DNA from: Paraburkholderia silviterrae
Lineage (GTDB): Bacteria > Pseudomonadota > Gammaproteobacteria > Burkholderiales > Burkholderiaceae
Assembly: GCF_004353915.1 (NCBI RefSeq)
Contig: NZ_SMRP01000008.1
Location: 1-64,000, forward strand
Reading direction: 5' to 3'
Length of the DNA: 64,000 nucleotides
In this document: piece by piece, positions 8,367-16,016 of the stretch
How positions within the stretch are numbered: position 1 is the stretch's first letter
How the letters are laid out: every line of letters starts with the position of its first letter
Notes under the pieces: model-generated
Seen by the model: only the letters and a program-made list of their open reading frames with translations
What the model was told of the DNA's origin: nothing
Databases searched by the model: none
Translations under genes and position numbers: made by a program

Positions 8367-9944
8367 TTACTTCGCCGGTGCGGAGGCCGCAGCGGGAGCG
8401 GAGGCCGCGGCGCCAGGCACCACCGAGGCCGACGGCTTCACGGCGATCGGCGCGGAAGCCGAGGTGGGCGGCTTCTGCTGCGCGAGACGGCGCTCCATCG
8501 GCGACTTCGATTCCGTCACCGGCTTGCCCTCGAGCTTGTTCAGCGCCTGCTGGAGCATGAAATCGTCCGGCGTGCCGAACTCGACGGGCTTGCGGTCGCG
8601 GTCCTTCTGGCGCTGCTCCGGCGTCTTCTTGTCGTTCTGCTCCTCGAGCTGGCGCAGCATGTCCATGCGCTCCTGCTCGCGCGCGTCCTGCTCCTTCTTC
8701 TCGTCCGGGTCCTGCGTGTTCGCGAGGTGGTTCTGGTAGTCCACTTCGCGCGTGACGAGTGCGTCGTCCGGATCGCCGTCGGCGTACTGGTCGACCGCAA
8801 TGTCAGGACGGATGCCCTTGTTCTGGATCGAGCGGCCGCTCGGCGTGTAGTAATACGCCGTGGTCAGGCGCAGCGCCGTGTCGGCCGTCATCGGGCGCAC
8901 GGTCTGCACCGAGCCCTTGCCGAAGGTCGTCTTGCCGACGATGAGCGCGCGCTTCTGGTCCTGCAGCGCGCCCGCCACAATTTCCGAGGCCGACGCCGAA
9001 TAGGCGTTGGTCAGCACGATCATCGGCACGGTCTTGAACTCGGCCGCCTCGCCCTTGAGCGGGTCGCCGTCGAACGAAGGCAGGCGGTAGTTCTCATAGG
9101 TGTCGCGGTAGACCTGCTTGGAGTCCGGGATCTGGCCGTTCGTGGAGACCACGACCGAGTCCGGCGGCAGGAACGCGCCCGCCACGCCCACGGCGCTCTG
9201 CAAGAGCCCGCCGCCGTTGTTGCGCAGGTCGAGAATGAAGCCCTTGAGGTTCGGCTCCTGGCGTGCGATGTCCTGCAGCTTCGTGGCGAGGTCGGGGACC
9301 GTGCGCTCCTGGAAGCTCGTGATGCGCACGTACGCGTAGCCTGGCGCCAGGATCTTCGACTTCACGCTCTGCACCTTGATGATGGCGCGCGTGATGGTGA
9401 GCGGGAAGGTGCGGTCGTCGGTCTTGCGGAAGATCGTGAGCGTGACCTTCGTGCCCGGGTCGCCGCGCATCTGCTTGACGGCCTGGTCGAGCGTCATGCC
9501 GCGCACGGGCTTGTCGTTGATGCGCGTGATGAGGTCGCCCGGACGGATGCCGGCGCGAAACGCGGGCGTGTCCTCGATCGGCGAAATGACCTTGATCAAG
9601 CCGTCTTCCGACGAAATCTCGATGCCGAGCCCTGCGAAGCGGCCCTTGGTCTGCTCCTGGAGCTCTTGATAGTCGGTCTTGTCGAGATACGACGAGTGCG
9701 GGTCGAGGCTCGACACCATGCCCTTGATGGCGGCGGTGAGGAGCTTCTTGTCGTCGACCGGCGTGACGTACTCATGCTTGATCTGACCGAACACCTCGGC
9801 GAAGAGCCGGAGCTGGTCGAGCGGCAGCGGCTCGATCACGGTTTGCTGGGTTTGCTGCGCCGAGGCGGAAATCTGCAAGGTGGCAAATACGCCGGTCGCG
9901 AGGCCAGCTGCGATCAGGCCGATGTTTTTGAGGTTCTTTCGCAT
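8367..9944 (-). CDS. ctpA: Carboxy-terminal processing protease (S41 family)
   Basis: Exported serine protease of the CtpA/Prc family, 525 residues. Order: N-terminal signal/anchor (MRKNLKNIGLIAAGLATGVFA), a PDZ domain around residues 95-175 (FRAGIRPGDLITRINDKPV), then the S41 catalytic domain with LRNNGGGLL, the Ser in YSASASEIVAG near residue 317 and the Lys in KTTFGKGSVQT about 25 residues later, the Ser-Lys dyad. The C-terminal 120 residues are charged, then Ala/Pro rich. Likely periplasmic, acting on envelope proteins or peptidoglycan hydrolases (family knowledge). gpmA lies upstream on the same strand after a 475-base gap. Confidence 0.95.
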   Translation of the reverse strand: MRKNLKNIGLIAAGLATGVFATLQISASAQQTQQTVIEPLPLDQLRLFAEVFGQIKHEYVTPVDDKKLLTAAIKGMVSSLDPHSSYLDKTDYQELQEQTKGRFAGLGIEISSEDGLIKVISPIEDTPAFRAGIRPGDLITRINDKPVRGMTLDQAVKQMRGDPGTKVTLTIFRKTDDRTFPLTITRAIIKVQSVKSKILAPGYAYVRITSFQERTVPDLATKLQDIARQEPNLKGFILDLRNNGGGLLQSAVGVAGAFLPPDSVVVSTNGQIPDSKQVYRDTYENYRLPSFDGDPLKGEAAEFKTVPMIVLTNAYSASASEIVAGALQDQKRALIVGKTTFGKGSVQTVRPMTADTALRLTTAYYYTPSGRSIQNKGIRPDIAVDQYADGDPDDALVTREVDYQNHLANTQDPDEKKEQDAREQERMDMLRQLEEQNDKKTPEQRQKDRDRKPVEFGTPDDFMLQQALNKLEGKPVTESKSPMERRLAQQKPPTSASAPIAVKPSASVVPGAAASAPAAASAPAK

Positions 9945-10419
9945 AGAGGTTGTTGCGTGCGGTCGAAAGGCGCGTTGCAGCGTCTAATGGAAAAGCGACG
10001 GACAAGTATAACTGCACACTTGGCCGCTCTGTGTATAAGGCGCGCTCGATCCCGGTGGAGGAAGCGCCCACGAGGGCAATTCGAGCGGGGAAGCGGGGAC
10101 GAACGTTGCGGGTTCGACAGTCCGAACCCGCCTGGGTTCGCACGTTGTGTGCCGCAAAGCCTTGCTGGGCGCGGAGCTGGCGCGAAACTGGCGCTGCGCT
10201 GACCGCGGGTTGGCTGCGAGCTGATCGCGAACTGACCGCGAGCTGATCGATTTGTCAGCGAAGGTGGAGAAGTGGAAGGAGGGACACGCTATTAGCGCAA
10301 TTGATGCGCGGATCACGCGCATCGTGCGCCTGATCCGCGACCTGAGCGCCGGCCCCGTGCGGCTGCTGGGGCTGGTGCTCAGGATGCAAAACGGGGATGG
10401 AAACGGGACGAGGAAGGGC
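9945..10419. other. Intergenic region between gpmA and ctpA
   Basis: 475 bases without a convincing gene. It holds a run of about seven degenerate 11-bp repeats (listed separately). The several open frames crossing it have no recognisable product. Confidence 0.4.
10171..10248. repeat. Degenerate ~11-bp tandem repeat, about seven copies
   Basis: Reading on the plus strand: GCGGAGCTGGC, GCGAAACTGGC, GCTGCGCTGACC, GCGGGTTGGCT, GCGAGCTGATC, GCGAACTGACC, GCGAGCTGATC, head to tail. Consensus about GCGRRCTGRYC. One copy has 12 bases. It is non-coding and lies between gpmA and ctpA. Confidence 0.65.
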
Positions 10420-11169
10420 TTAGCCCGCCTTCTTGCCCTGGTTCGCGACGGCGGCCTGCGCCTTCGCGATGGCATCGGCGTCGCCCAGATAGTAGTGCTT
10501 GAGGGGCTTGAGGTTCTCGTCGAGCTCGTAGACGAGCGGCACGCCGTTCGGGATGTTCAGGCCGACGATGTCCGAGTCCGAGATGTTGTCGAGATACTTC
10601 ACGAGCGCGCGAATCGAGTTGCCGTGCGCGGCGATCACGATCTTCTTGCCCGACTTGATGGCCGGCGCGATCGACTCGTTCCACAGCGGCAGCACGCGCG
10701 CCACCGTGTCCTTCAGGCACTCGGTGAGCGGCAGCTCCTCGCGCGGGACCTTCGCGTAGCGCGGGTCGTCGTAGGCCGTGCGCGAGTCGGTGGCCTCGAG
10801 CGCGGGCGGCGGCGTGTCGTAGCTGCGGCGCCAGACCAGCACCTGCTCGTCGCCGTACTTCGCGGCGGTTTCCGCCTTGTTCAGGCCCGAGAGCGCACCG
10901 TAGTGACGCTCGTTCAGGCGCCACGAGTGGACCACGGGCAGGTACATCTGGTCCATCTGGTCCTGCACGTGCCAGAGCGTGCGGATCGCGCGCTTGAGCA
11001 CCGACGTGTAGGCGATGTCGAACGAATAGCCGGACGCCTTGAGCAACTGGCCGGCCTGCTGGGCCTCGCGGTTGCCCTGCTCGGTCAGATCGACGTCGAC
11101 CCAGCCGGTGAAGCGGTTTTCCTTGTTCCACGTCGATTCGCCGTGGCGGATGAGTACGAGTTTGAACAT
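10420..11169 (-). CDS. gpmA: 2,3-bisphosphoglycerate-dependent phosphoglycerate mutase
   Basis: Glycolytic/gluconeogenic enzyme interconverting 3- and 2-phosphoglycerate; 249 residues, the usual length of the cofactor-dependent class. The phospho-histidine motif LIRHGESTWN sits at the very start, ERHYGALSGLNKAE near residue 90 and AAHGNSIRALVKYLD near 183 (second catalytic His). The start ATG at 11169 is picked because the frame upstream of it is Arg/Pro rich and the family begins MFKLVLIRHG. It is divergent from the rhodanese gene. Confidence 0.97.
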   Translation of the reverse strand: MFKLVLIRHGESTWNKENRFTGWVDVDLTEQGNREAQQAGQLLKASGYSFDIAYTSVLKRAIRTLWHVQDQMDQMYLPVVHSWRLNERHYGALSGLNKAETAAKYGDEQVLVWRRSYDTPPPALEATDSRTAYDDPRYAKVPREELPLTECLKDTVARVLPLWNESIAPAIKSGKKIVIAAHGNSIRALVKYLDNISDSDIVGLNIPNGVPLVYELDENLKPLKHYYLGDADAIAKAQAAVANQGKKAG

Positions 11170-11344
11170 GAAGATGACGGTCGGTAGTGAAGGAAGCGGT
11201 AATCGGGGACGGGGTCCGTCTGGAATGCGGCCGCAGGCGCGCTGCTCATGTGGCTGCCTCGCGGCGACGGTCCGGCCCCGTGGGTCGCATGCCCGGCTGC
11301 ACACCCGGGCTGGGGGGCGGCAACCTTGCGACAAACGGTTATTT

Positions 11345-11350
11345 TATAAT
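11345..11350 (+). promoter_or_regulatory. Candidate -10 box for the rhodanese-grxC unit
   Basis: A perfect TATAAT lies 57 bases before the rhodanese GTG start, in the region divergent from gpmA. The -35 is weak. Confidence 0.4.
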
Positions 11351-11407
11351 GAGCGGATTGCCTGAATCAGTTTTCCCCCGATTTCTCTTTTTCCCGGCGG
11401 ATCATCC

Positions 11408-11833
11408 GTGACGTTCTTTACTAATTACATCAACCTTGTACTCATCGCGATCGTCCTCATCTCGGGAGGGTTGCTACTGTGGCCGACGCTCAAGCGCGGC
11501 GGGCGCGGCGGCGTTTCCGCCGCCGAGGCGACGCAGCTCATCAACCGCCGCAACGCGGTGGTGATCGATCTGCGTTCCGCGGACGACTTTGCGAAGGGCC
11601 ATCTGCCCGCCGCCCGCCATCTGGAATTCGGCGAGTTGCAGGCCAAGGTCGCCCAGTTCGTGAAGAACAAGAGCAACCCGGTTTTGCTGGTCTGCCAGAC
11701 GGGCCAGCAGTCGCACAAGGCGCTGCGCGTCGTGAAGGATGCCGGTTTTGCCGAGGTCCACGTGCTGGACGGCGGCGTGAACGCCTGGCAGCAGGCCGGC
11801 ATGCCGGTCGTGAAACAAGGAGCTTCGAAGTGA
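11408..11833 (+). CDS. Membrane-anchored rhodanese-domain protein
   Basis: 141 residues: one N-terminal transmembrane helix (about residues 8-27), then a single rhodanese domain. VVIDLRSADDFAKGHLPAA is the family segment and the active-site Cys is in LLVCQTGQQSHKA (about residue 96). Resembles the YibN-type proteins encoded beside grxC and secB in many proteobacteria. The role is probably sulfur transfer or redox handling at the membrane; substrate unknown. GTG start. Its TGA stop overlaps the GTG start of grxC (GTGA), so the two are translationally coupled. Confidence 0.9.
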   Translation: MTFFTNYINLVLIAIVLISGGLLLWPTLKRGGRGGVSAAEATQLINRRNAVVIDLRSADDFAKGHLPAARHLEFGELQAKVAQFVKNKSNPVLLVCQTGQQSHKALRVVKDAGFAEVHVLDGGVNAWQQAGMPVVKQGASK

Positions 11834-12093
11834 GCAAGGTAGTCATGTACAGCACCCAGGTGTGCCCGTATTGCCAGATGGCCGAACGTCTTTTAAAGTC
11901 GCGCGGCGTCGACCATGTGGAGAAGGTGCTGATCGACCGGGACCCCGCGCGGCGTGAAGAGATGATGACGCGCACCGGCCGGCGGACCGTGCCGCAGGTT
12001 TTCATCGGCGAGACGCACGTGGGCGGCTACGATGACCTCTCCGCGCTCGATCGCGCGGGCGGCCTGATGCCGCTGCTCGAAGCTGCAGCCTGA
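11830..12093 (+). CDS. grxC: Glutaredoxin 3
   Basis: Small glutathione-dependent disulfide reductase, 87 residues. The active site CPYC is at about residues 12-15 (MYSTQVCPYCQMAERLL), followed by the cis-Pro segment TVPQVFIG and the glutathione-binding GGYDDLSAL. GTG start at 11830, overlapping the rhodanese stop codon by four bases. It is the first gene of the classic grxC-secB-gpsA order. Confidence 0.95.
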   Translation: MSKVVMYSTQVCPYCQMAERLLKSRGVDHVEKVLIDRDPARREEMMTRTGRRTVPQVFIGETHVGGYDDLSALDRAGGLMPLLEAAA

Positions 12094-12111
12094 AGCGGTT
12101 CTGGCTGGCTC

Positions 12112-12163
12112 GACGTCGCGCTTTGGCGTCGTGCTTTGACGTAGTGCGTTGACGTTGTTTCAG
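12112..12163. repeat. Degenerate 13-bp tandem repeat, four copies
   Basis: GACGTCGCGCTTT, GGCGTCGTGCTTT, GACGTAGTGCGTT, GACGTTGTTTCAG follow each other exactly, 18 bases after the grxC stop and in non-coding DNA before secB. Confidence 0.6.
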
Positions 12164-12331
12164 GCGGCGCGTCGCTGCGCCGCAGTTTTTCGCCCGCGCG
12201 AGCCGGTAAGGGTCGCGCGGGCGCGTTGTCGTCTGTTGCTGCTCATTGCGGCTGCGCCGCGTTGCCTCGACATTGCGAGACGACGCGATACTGTGCGGTT
12301 GCAACTCAATTTAATCAGGAAGCCAAACACC

Positions 12332-12799
12332 ATGTCTGACGAGAACAACCAGCCGTTCTTCAACATCCAGCGCATCTACCTCAAAGACCTGTCGCTAGAG
12401 CAGCCGAACTCGCCGGCCATCTTCCTCGAGCAGGACATGCCTTCGGTGGAAGTGGAAGTCGACGTGAAGGCCGAGCGTCTCGCGGAGTCGGTGTTCGAGA
12501 TTCTCGTGACTGGCACGGTCACCGCAAAGGTCAAGGACAAGATCGCGTTCCTGATCGAAGCCAAGCAAGCTGGCATCTTCGACATCCGCAATATTCCGGC
12601 GGAACAGGTCGACCCGCTCGTCGGCATCGCCTGCCCGACCATCCTGTTCCCGTACCTGCGCTCGAACATCGCCGACGCCATCACGCGTGCGGGCTTCCCG
12701 CCGATCCATCTGGCCGAGATCAACTTCCAGGCGCTCTACGAGCAACGTCTGCAGCAAATCGCGCAGCAGCAGGAAGGCGCCAGCAGCGCAACGCATTGA
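12332..12799 (+). CDS. secB: Protein-export chaperone SecB
   Basis: Cytoplasmic tetrameric chaperone that keeps preproteins unfolded and hands them to SecA; 155 residues, the normal length. The start MSDENNQPFFNIQRIYLKDL and the core VEVEVDVKAERL, LVGIACPTILFPYLR and the C-terminal Gln-rich helix are all characteristic. ATG 12332 is used because the sequence upstream in frame resembles non-coding DNA. gpsA follows on the same strand after 39 bases. Confidence 0.97.
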   Translation: MSDENNQPFFNIQRIYLKDLSLEQPNSPAIFLEQDMPSVEVEVDVKAERLAESVFEILVTGTVTAKVKDKIAFLIEAKQAGIFDIRNIPAEQVDPLVGIACPTILFPYLRSNIADAITRAGFPPIHLAEINFQALYEQRLQQIAQQQEGASSATH

Positions 12800-12838
12800 T
12801 TGAGCGCTGAAACGAAACCACCGGTGCGGAGTATCGGA

Positions 12839-13837
12839 ATGAAAGTCGCCGTTCTCGGCGCCGGAGCGTGGGGCACCGCGCTGGCAGGGCACCTGGCCCA
12901 GGCGCATGACACGGTGTTGTGGGCGCGCGATGCCGCGCTCGTCAACGCAATGCGCCAGACGCACGAGAACGCCCGCTATCTCGCGGGCGTCTCGCTGCCG
13001 AAAAAGCTCCACTACGAAACAGATCTTGCCGCCGCGCTCGACCATGCGTCGGGCGAGGCGGATCTCGTCGTGCTCGGCACGCCGGTGGCGGGTCTGCGCG
13101 ACATGCTGCGCACCATGCGCGGCATGAGCCGCTCGCCCGCGCACTTCGTGTGGCTCTGCAAGGGCTTCGAAGCCGACTCACAACTGATGCCGCATCAGGT
13201 CGTGGCGGCCGAGCTGCCCGGGCACAAGAGCAACGGCGTGCTCTCGGGGCCGAGCTTCGCGCGCGAGGTGGGCGAGGGCCTGCCTGTCGCGCTCACCATT
13301 GCGAGCCCGTCGGCCGACTGCCGCGAGCGTACGCTCGCCGCGTTCCATCACCGCGCGATGCGCATCTACACCGGCGACGACATCGTGGGCGTGGAAGTGG
13401 GCGGCGCGGTCAAGAACGTGCTCGCGATCGCGACCGGCATTTCCGATGGACTCGGCCTCGGCCTGAACGCGCGCGCCGCGCTCATCACGCGCGGTCTTGC
13501 GGAGATGACGCGCCTGGGCGTGACGCTCGGCGGGCGCGCGGAGACCTTCACCGGCCTTACGGGCTTGGGTGACCTCATCCTCACCGCCACGGGCGACCTC
13601 TCGCGCAACCGCACCGTGGGCAAGCAGCTCGCGAGCGGGCGCACGCTCGACGACATCCTCGGTGCGCTCGGCCATGTGGCCGAAGGCGTGCGCTGCGCGC
13701 GCGCCGTGCTCGCCATCGCGCGAGAGCACAATATCGAAATGCCGATCACCCAGGCGGTATGTGCCGTGCTGTTCGACGGCGTGGCTTCGCGCGATGCCGT
13801 GAGCGCCCTGCTCAGGCGCGACGCGAAGGCGGAGTAA
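12839..13837 (+). CDS. gpsA: Glycerol-3-phosphate dehydrogenase [NAD(P)+]
   Basis: Reduces dihydroxyacetone phosphate to sn-glycerol 3-phosphate for phospholipid synthesis; 332 residues. The N-terminal Rossmann motif VLGAGAWGTALAGHLA, the CKGFE segment (about residues 107-111), LSGPSFAREV and the catalytic-lysine region GGAVKNVLAIATGISDGL are all present. ATG 12839 starts exactly at the family N-terminus (MKVAVLGAG). Co-oriented with secB, probably one operon. Confidence 0.97.
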   Translation: MKVAVLGAGAWGTALAGHLAQAHDTVLWARDAALVNAMRQTHENARYLAGVSLPKKLHYETDLAAALDHASGEADLVVLGTPVAGLRDMLRTMRGMSRSPAHFVWLCKGFEADSQLMPHQVVAAELPGHKSNGVLSGPSFAREVGEGLPVALTIASPSADCRERTLAAFHHRAMRIYTGDDIVGVEVGGAVKNVLAIATGISDGLGLGLNARAALITRGLAEMTRLGVTLGGRAETFTGLTGLGDLILTATGDLSRNRTVGKQLASGRTLDDILGALGHVAEGVRCARAVLAIAREHNIEMPITQAVCAVLFDGVASRDAVSALLRRDAKAE

Positions 13838-13901
13838 GTGCTAAACCGCTAACCCCGATCGACAGCTAAAGCGCAAACTCCGTATCGCAAGGAGGACCGT
13901 C

Positions 13902-14435
13902 ATGCTCACCATCGGAAACTGCCGCATCGAAGCGCAAGTCGTCGACATCACGACACTGCACGTCGATGCCATCGTGAACGCCGCGAACACGTCGCTGCTC
14001 GGCGGCGGCGGCGTTGACGGCGCGATCCATCGCGCGGCCGGCCCGGATCTGCTGCGCGAATGCCAAACGCTGAACGGCTGCCCGACCGGCGACGCGAAGC
14101 TCACCGCCGGCTACCGGCTTCCCGCAAAACACGTGATTCACACCGTCGGGCCCGTCTGGAACGGCGGCGCGCGCGACGAGGCGTCTTTGCTCGCGTCGTG
14201 CTACCGGTGCTCGCTCGAATGTGCGCGCGCGGCCGCCGTGAAGAGCATTGCGTTTCCGGCGATCAGTTGCGGCGTTTATCGCTTTCCCCCTGACGAGGCA
14301 GTGAAGATCGCGGTACAGACCGTGATCGACGCGCTGAGTGCCGATCCGTCGCTCGAGCGCGTCGTGTTCGCCTGCTTCGACGACGCGATGCTCGCGCGCT
14401 ACGAGCGCGAGTTGAGTGCGCGCGCTTCCGGCTGA
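13902..14435 (+). CDS. Macrodomain protein, probable O-acetyl-ADP-ribose deacetylase
   Basis: 177-residue stand-alone macrodomain of the YmdB/MacroD class. The ADP-ribose-binding pieces are visible: VNAANTSLLGGGGVDGAIHRAAG (Asn and Asp of the pocket, described here in two short parts: VNAANTSLLGGGG and VDGAIHRAAG) and the phosphate loop ISCGVYRFP near residues 123-131. Family members hydrolyse O-acetyl-ADP-ribose or remove ADP-ribose from proteins; the physiological substrate here is unknown. A strong AAGGAGG at 13890-13896 fixes the start. It sits between gpsA and the convergent trmL. Confidence 0.92.
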   Translation: MLTIGNCRIEAQVVDITTLHVDAIVNAANTSLLGGGGVDGAIHRAAGPDLLRECQTLNGCPTGDAKLTAGYRLPAKHVIHTVGPVWNGGARDEASLLASCYRCSLECARAAAVKSIAFPAISCGVYRFPPDEAVKIAVQTVIDALSADPSLERVVFACFDDAMLARYERELSARASG

Positions 14436-14504
14436 CGCGTCCGCGCGCGTATTCGCGCACATTCGCGCCTCGTTGGCCCTTCCTTCATTTGCCTGTTTTG
14501 CCTA

Positions 14505-14975
14505 TTACTCGCCGCCTTCGAAGCCGGCCTGTCGCCACGCCTCGAACACCACGACGGCCACCGTGTTGGACAGATTGAGGCTGCGGTTGCCCGGCCGCAT
14601 CGGCAGGCGCACGCGCTGTGCCGGCACGAAACGCTCGAGCACGGCGTCGGGCAGCCCGCGCGTTTCCGCGCCGAACACGAACCAGTCGCCGGGCAAGAAC
14701 GCGTGATCGTGAAAGCGTCCCGAGCCGCGCGTCGTGAACGCGAACATGCGCAACGGATCGGGCGTCTCGGCGGCGATGAAGGCATCCCAGTCGCGATGCA
14801 CGTGCATCTGGGCGTACTCGTGGTAGTCGAGGCCCGCGCGGCGCATTTTCGTGTCGTCGAGTGGGAACCCGAGCGGCTCGATCAGATGCAGCCGCGCGCC
14901 CGTGTTCGCGCACAGGCGGATCACGTTGCCGGTGTTCGGCGGAATTTCCGGTTCGACGAGAACGACGTTGAACAT
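14505..14975 (-). CDS. trmL: tRNA (cytidine/uridine-34-2'-O)-methyltransferase
   Basis: SPOUT-family enzyme that 2'-O-methylates the wobble base of tRNA-Leu isoacceptors; 156 residues, as expected. It shows the start MFNVVLVEPEIPPNTGNVIRL, the FGAETRGLP loop near residue 105 and the C-terminal knot segment RSLNLSNTVAVVVFEA that binds S-adenosylmethionine. Its start is close to the comF stop (45 bases), on the same strand. Confidence 0.95.
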   Translation of the reverse strand: MFNVVLVEPEIPPNTGNVIRLCANTGARLHLIEPLGFPLDDTKMRRAGLDYHEYAQMHVHRDWDAFIAAETPDPLRMFAFTTRGSGRFHDHAFLPGDWFVFGAETRGLPDAVLERFVPAQRVRLPMRPGNRSLNLSNTVAVVVFEAWRQAGFEGGE

Positions 14976-15020
14976 GACGATGAAAGTCCTGAAAAAGCAG
15001 TAAAAACGAGAAAGAGGCGT

Positions 15021-15824
15021 TCAGTCTTTCGGCGTGCGCAGCGCGACGAAATTCGTCACGCGCCGTGCGCCGGCTGCCTTGAGCGTATGCGCGAGCGCGT
15101 CGAGCGTTGCGCCCGAGGTCATCACGTCGTCGACCACGCCGACATGCAGGCCGGAAAGACCATGGCTCGCGCGTGTGAGCGCGAACGCGCGGCCCACGTT
15201 GCGGCGGCGCGTCTCGCGATCGAGCTTCGATTGCGCCGCCGTATGCTGCGTGCGGCGCACCAGCGTGGCGTCGGCACGCGTGCCGAGCGTGCGGGCGAGC
15301 GGCCTCGCGATCTCCCACGCCTGGTTGTAGCCGCGCTCGATCAGGCGCTCGCGCGAGAGCGGCACCGGCACGATGAGCACGGGCGCGTCGGCATTATCGA
15401 GAACGTCGGCCGCCGCTTGCGCGAGACGCCGCGCGAACTCCTCGCCGAGCGCGAGCCGGGCGCGAAACTTCAGGCCGAGCACGAGGGCATCGAGCGGTGC
15501 GCGATAGTCCGCAAGCGCGAACGTGGCGTCGAAAGCGGGTGGCGCTTTCACGCAAGCGTCACATCGGTAGCGATCGTGCGCGTGCCGCATCGCGCGACGC
15601 ATGCCCGACAGCGGCAGCGCGCAAACGCTGCAACGCAGGCGCGCCTCGTTCCAGTACGCCGCATCGCAAGCCGCACACAGCACGGCGCGCACATCGTTGT
15701 GCACATTGCGACTTTGACGCGACAAATTGCCGCATAATGGGCACAGATCAGGCAGCACGAACTGGGCGAGCCGCGGCCAATGTGCCCTTACGCTCCGATG
15801 GACGCGCGCCGCTGCGTGCCGCAT
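15021..15824 (-). CDS. comF: ComF-family phosphoribosyltransferase-like protein
   Basis: Homologue of ComF, implicated in DNA uptake/utilisation in competent bacteria, with a phosphoribosyltransferase fold. About 267 residues from the chosen start. N-terminal zinc-finger-like cysteines (CPLCG, CAACD, CSVC, CDAC) are followed by the PRTase domain with VVDDVMTSGATLDALA near the C-terminus. The start is uncertain: ATG 15824 or ATG 15926 are both possible and neither has a clear ribosome site. The frame stays open much further upstream, but that part is antisense to the BioC-like gene and is not real. Confidence 0.85.
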   Translation of the reverse strand: MRHAAARVHRSVRAHWPRLAQFVLPDLCPLCGNLSRQSRNVHNDVRAVLCAACDAAYWNEARLRCSVCALPLSGMRRAMRHAHDRYRCDACVKAPPAFDATFALADYRAPLDALVLGLKFRARLALGEEFARRLAQAAADVLDNADAPVLIVPVPLSRERLIERGYNQAWEIARPLARTLGTRADATLVRRTQHTAAQSKLDRETRRRNVGRAFALTRASHGLSGLHVGVVDDVMTSGATLDALAHTLKAAGARRVTNFVALRTPKD

Positions 15825-15984
15825 GGCTTGCAGTCTTGCCGGGTGTTTGACCGCAAGATTTGCGCGCCGCGAGGCGGACGACTGGCTTGACGCCGAAGTG
15901 GGGGGCGGTGCGCTCTGCTGCGGCATCGAAGGACGGCCCGAAGCGGGTTCGGGGCTCGCGACTGAAAGGATGGGAGTGAGCGAG

Positions 15985-15990
15985 TATACT
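15985..15990 (+). promoter_or_regulatory. Candidate -10 box for the BioC-like gene
   Basis: TATACT lies 27 bases before the methyltransferase ATG, in the short divergent region with comF. No clear -35. Confidence 0.35.
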
Positions 15991-16016
15991 TCGCAGACTT
16001 CGCCAATACGACCGAC

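Noticed and set aside
8358..10202. 614-codon plus-strand frame over ctpA
   Set aside because: Shadow of the ctpA protease gene; no recognisable protein features.
9984..10475. Possible gene between gpmA and ctpA
   Set aside because: Translation is Arg/Ser-rich, overlaps the gpmA 3' end, and crosses the tandem repeat; no conserved protein is recognisable.
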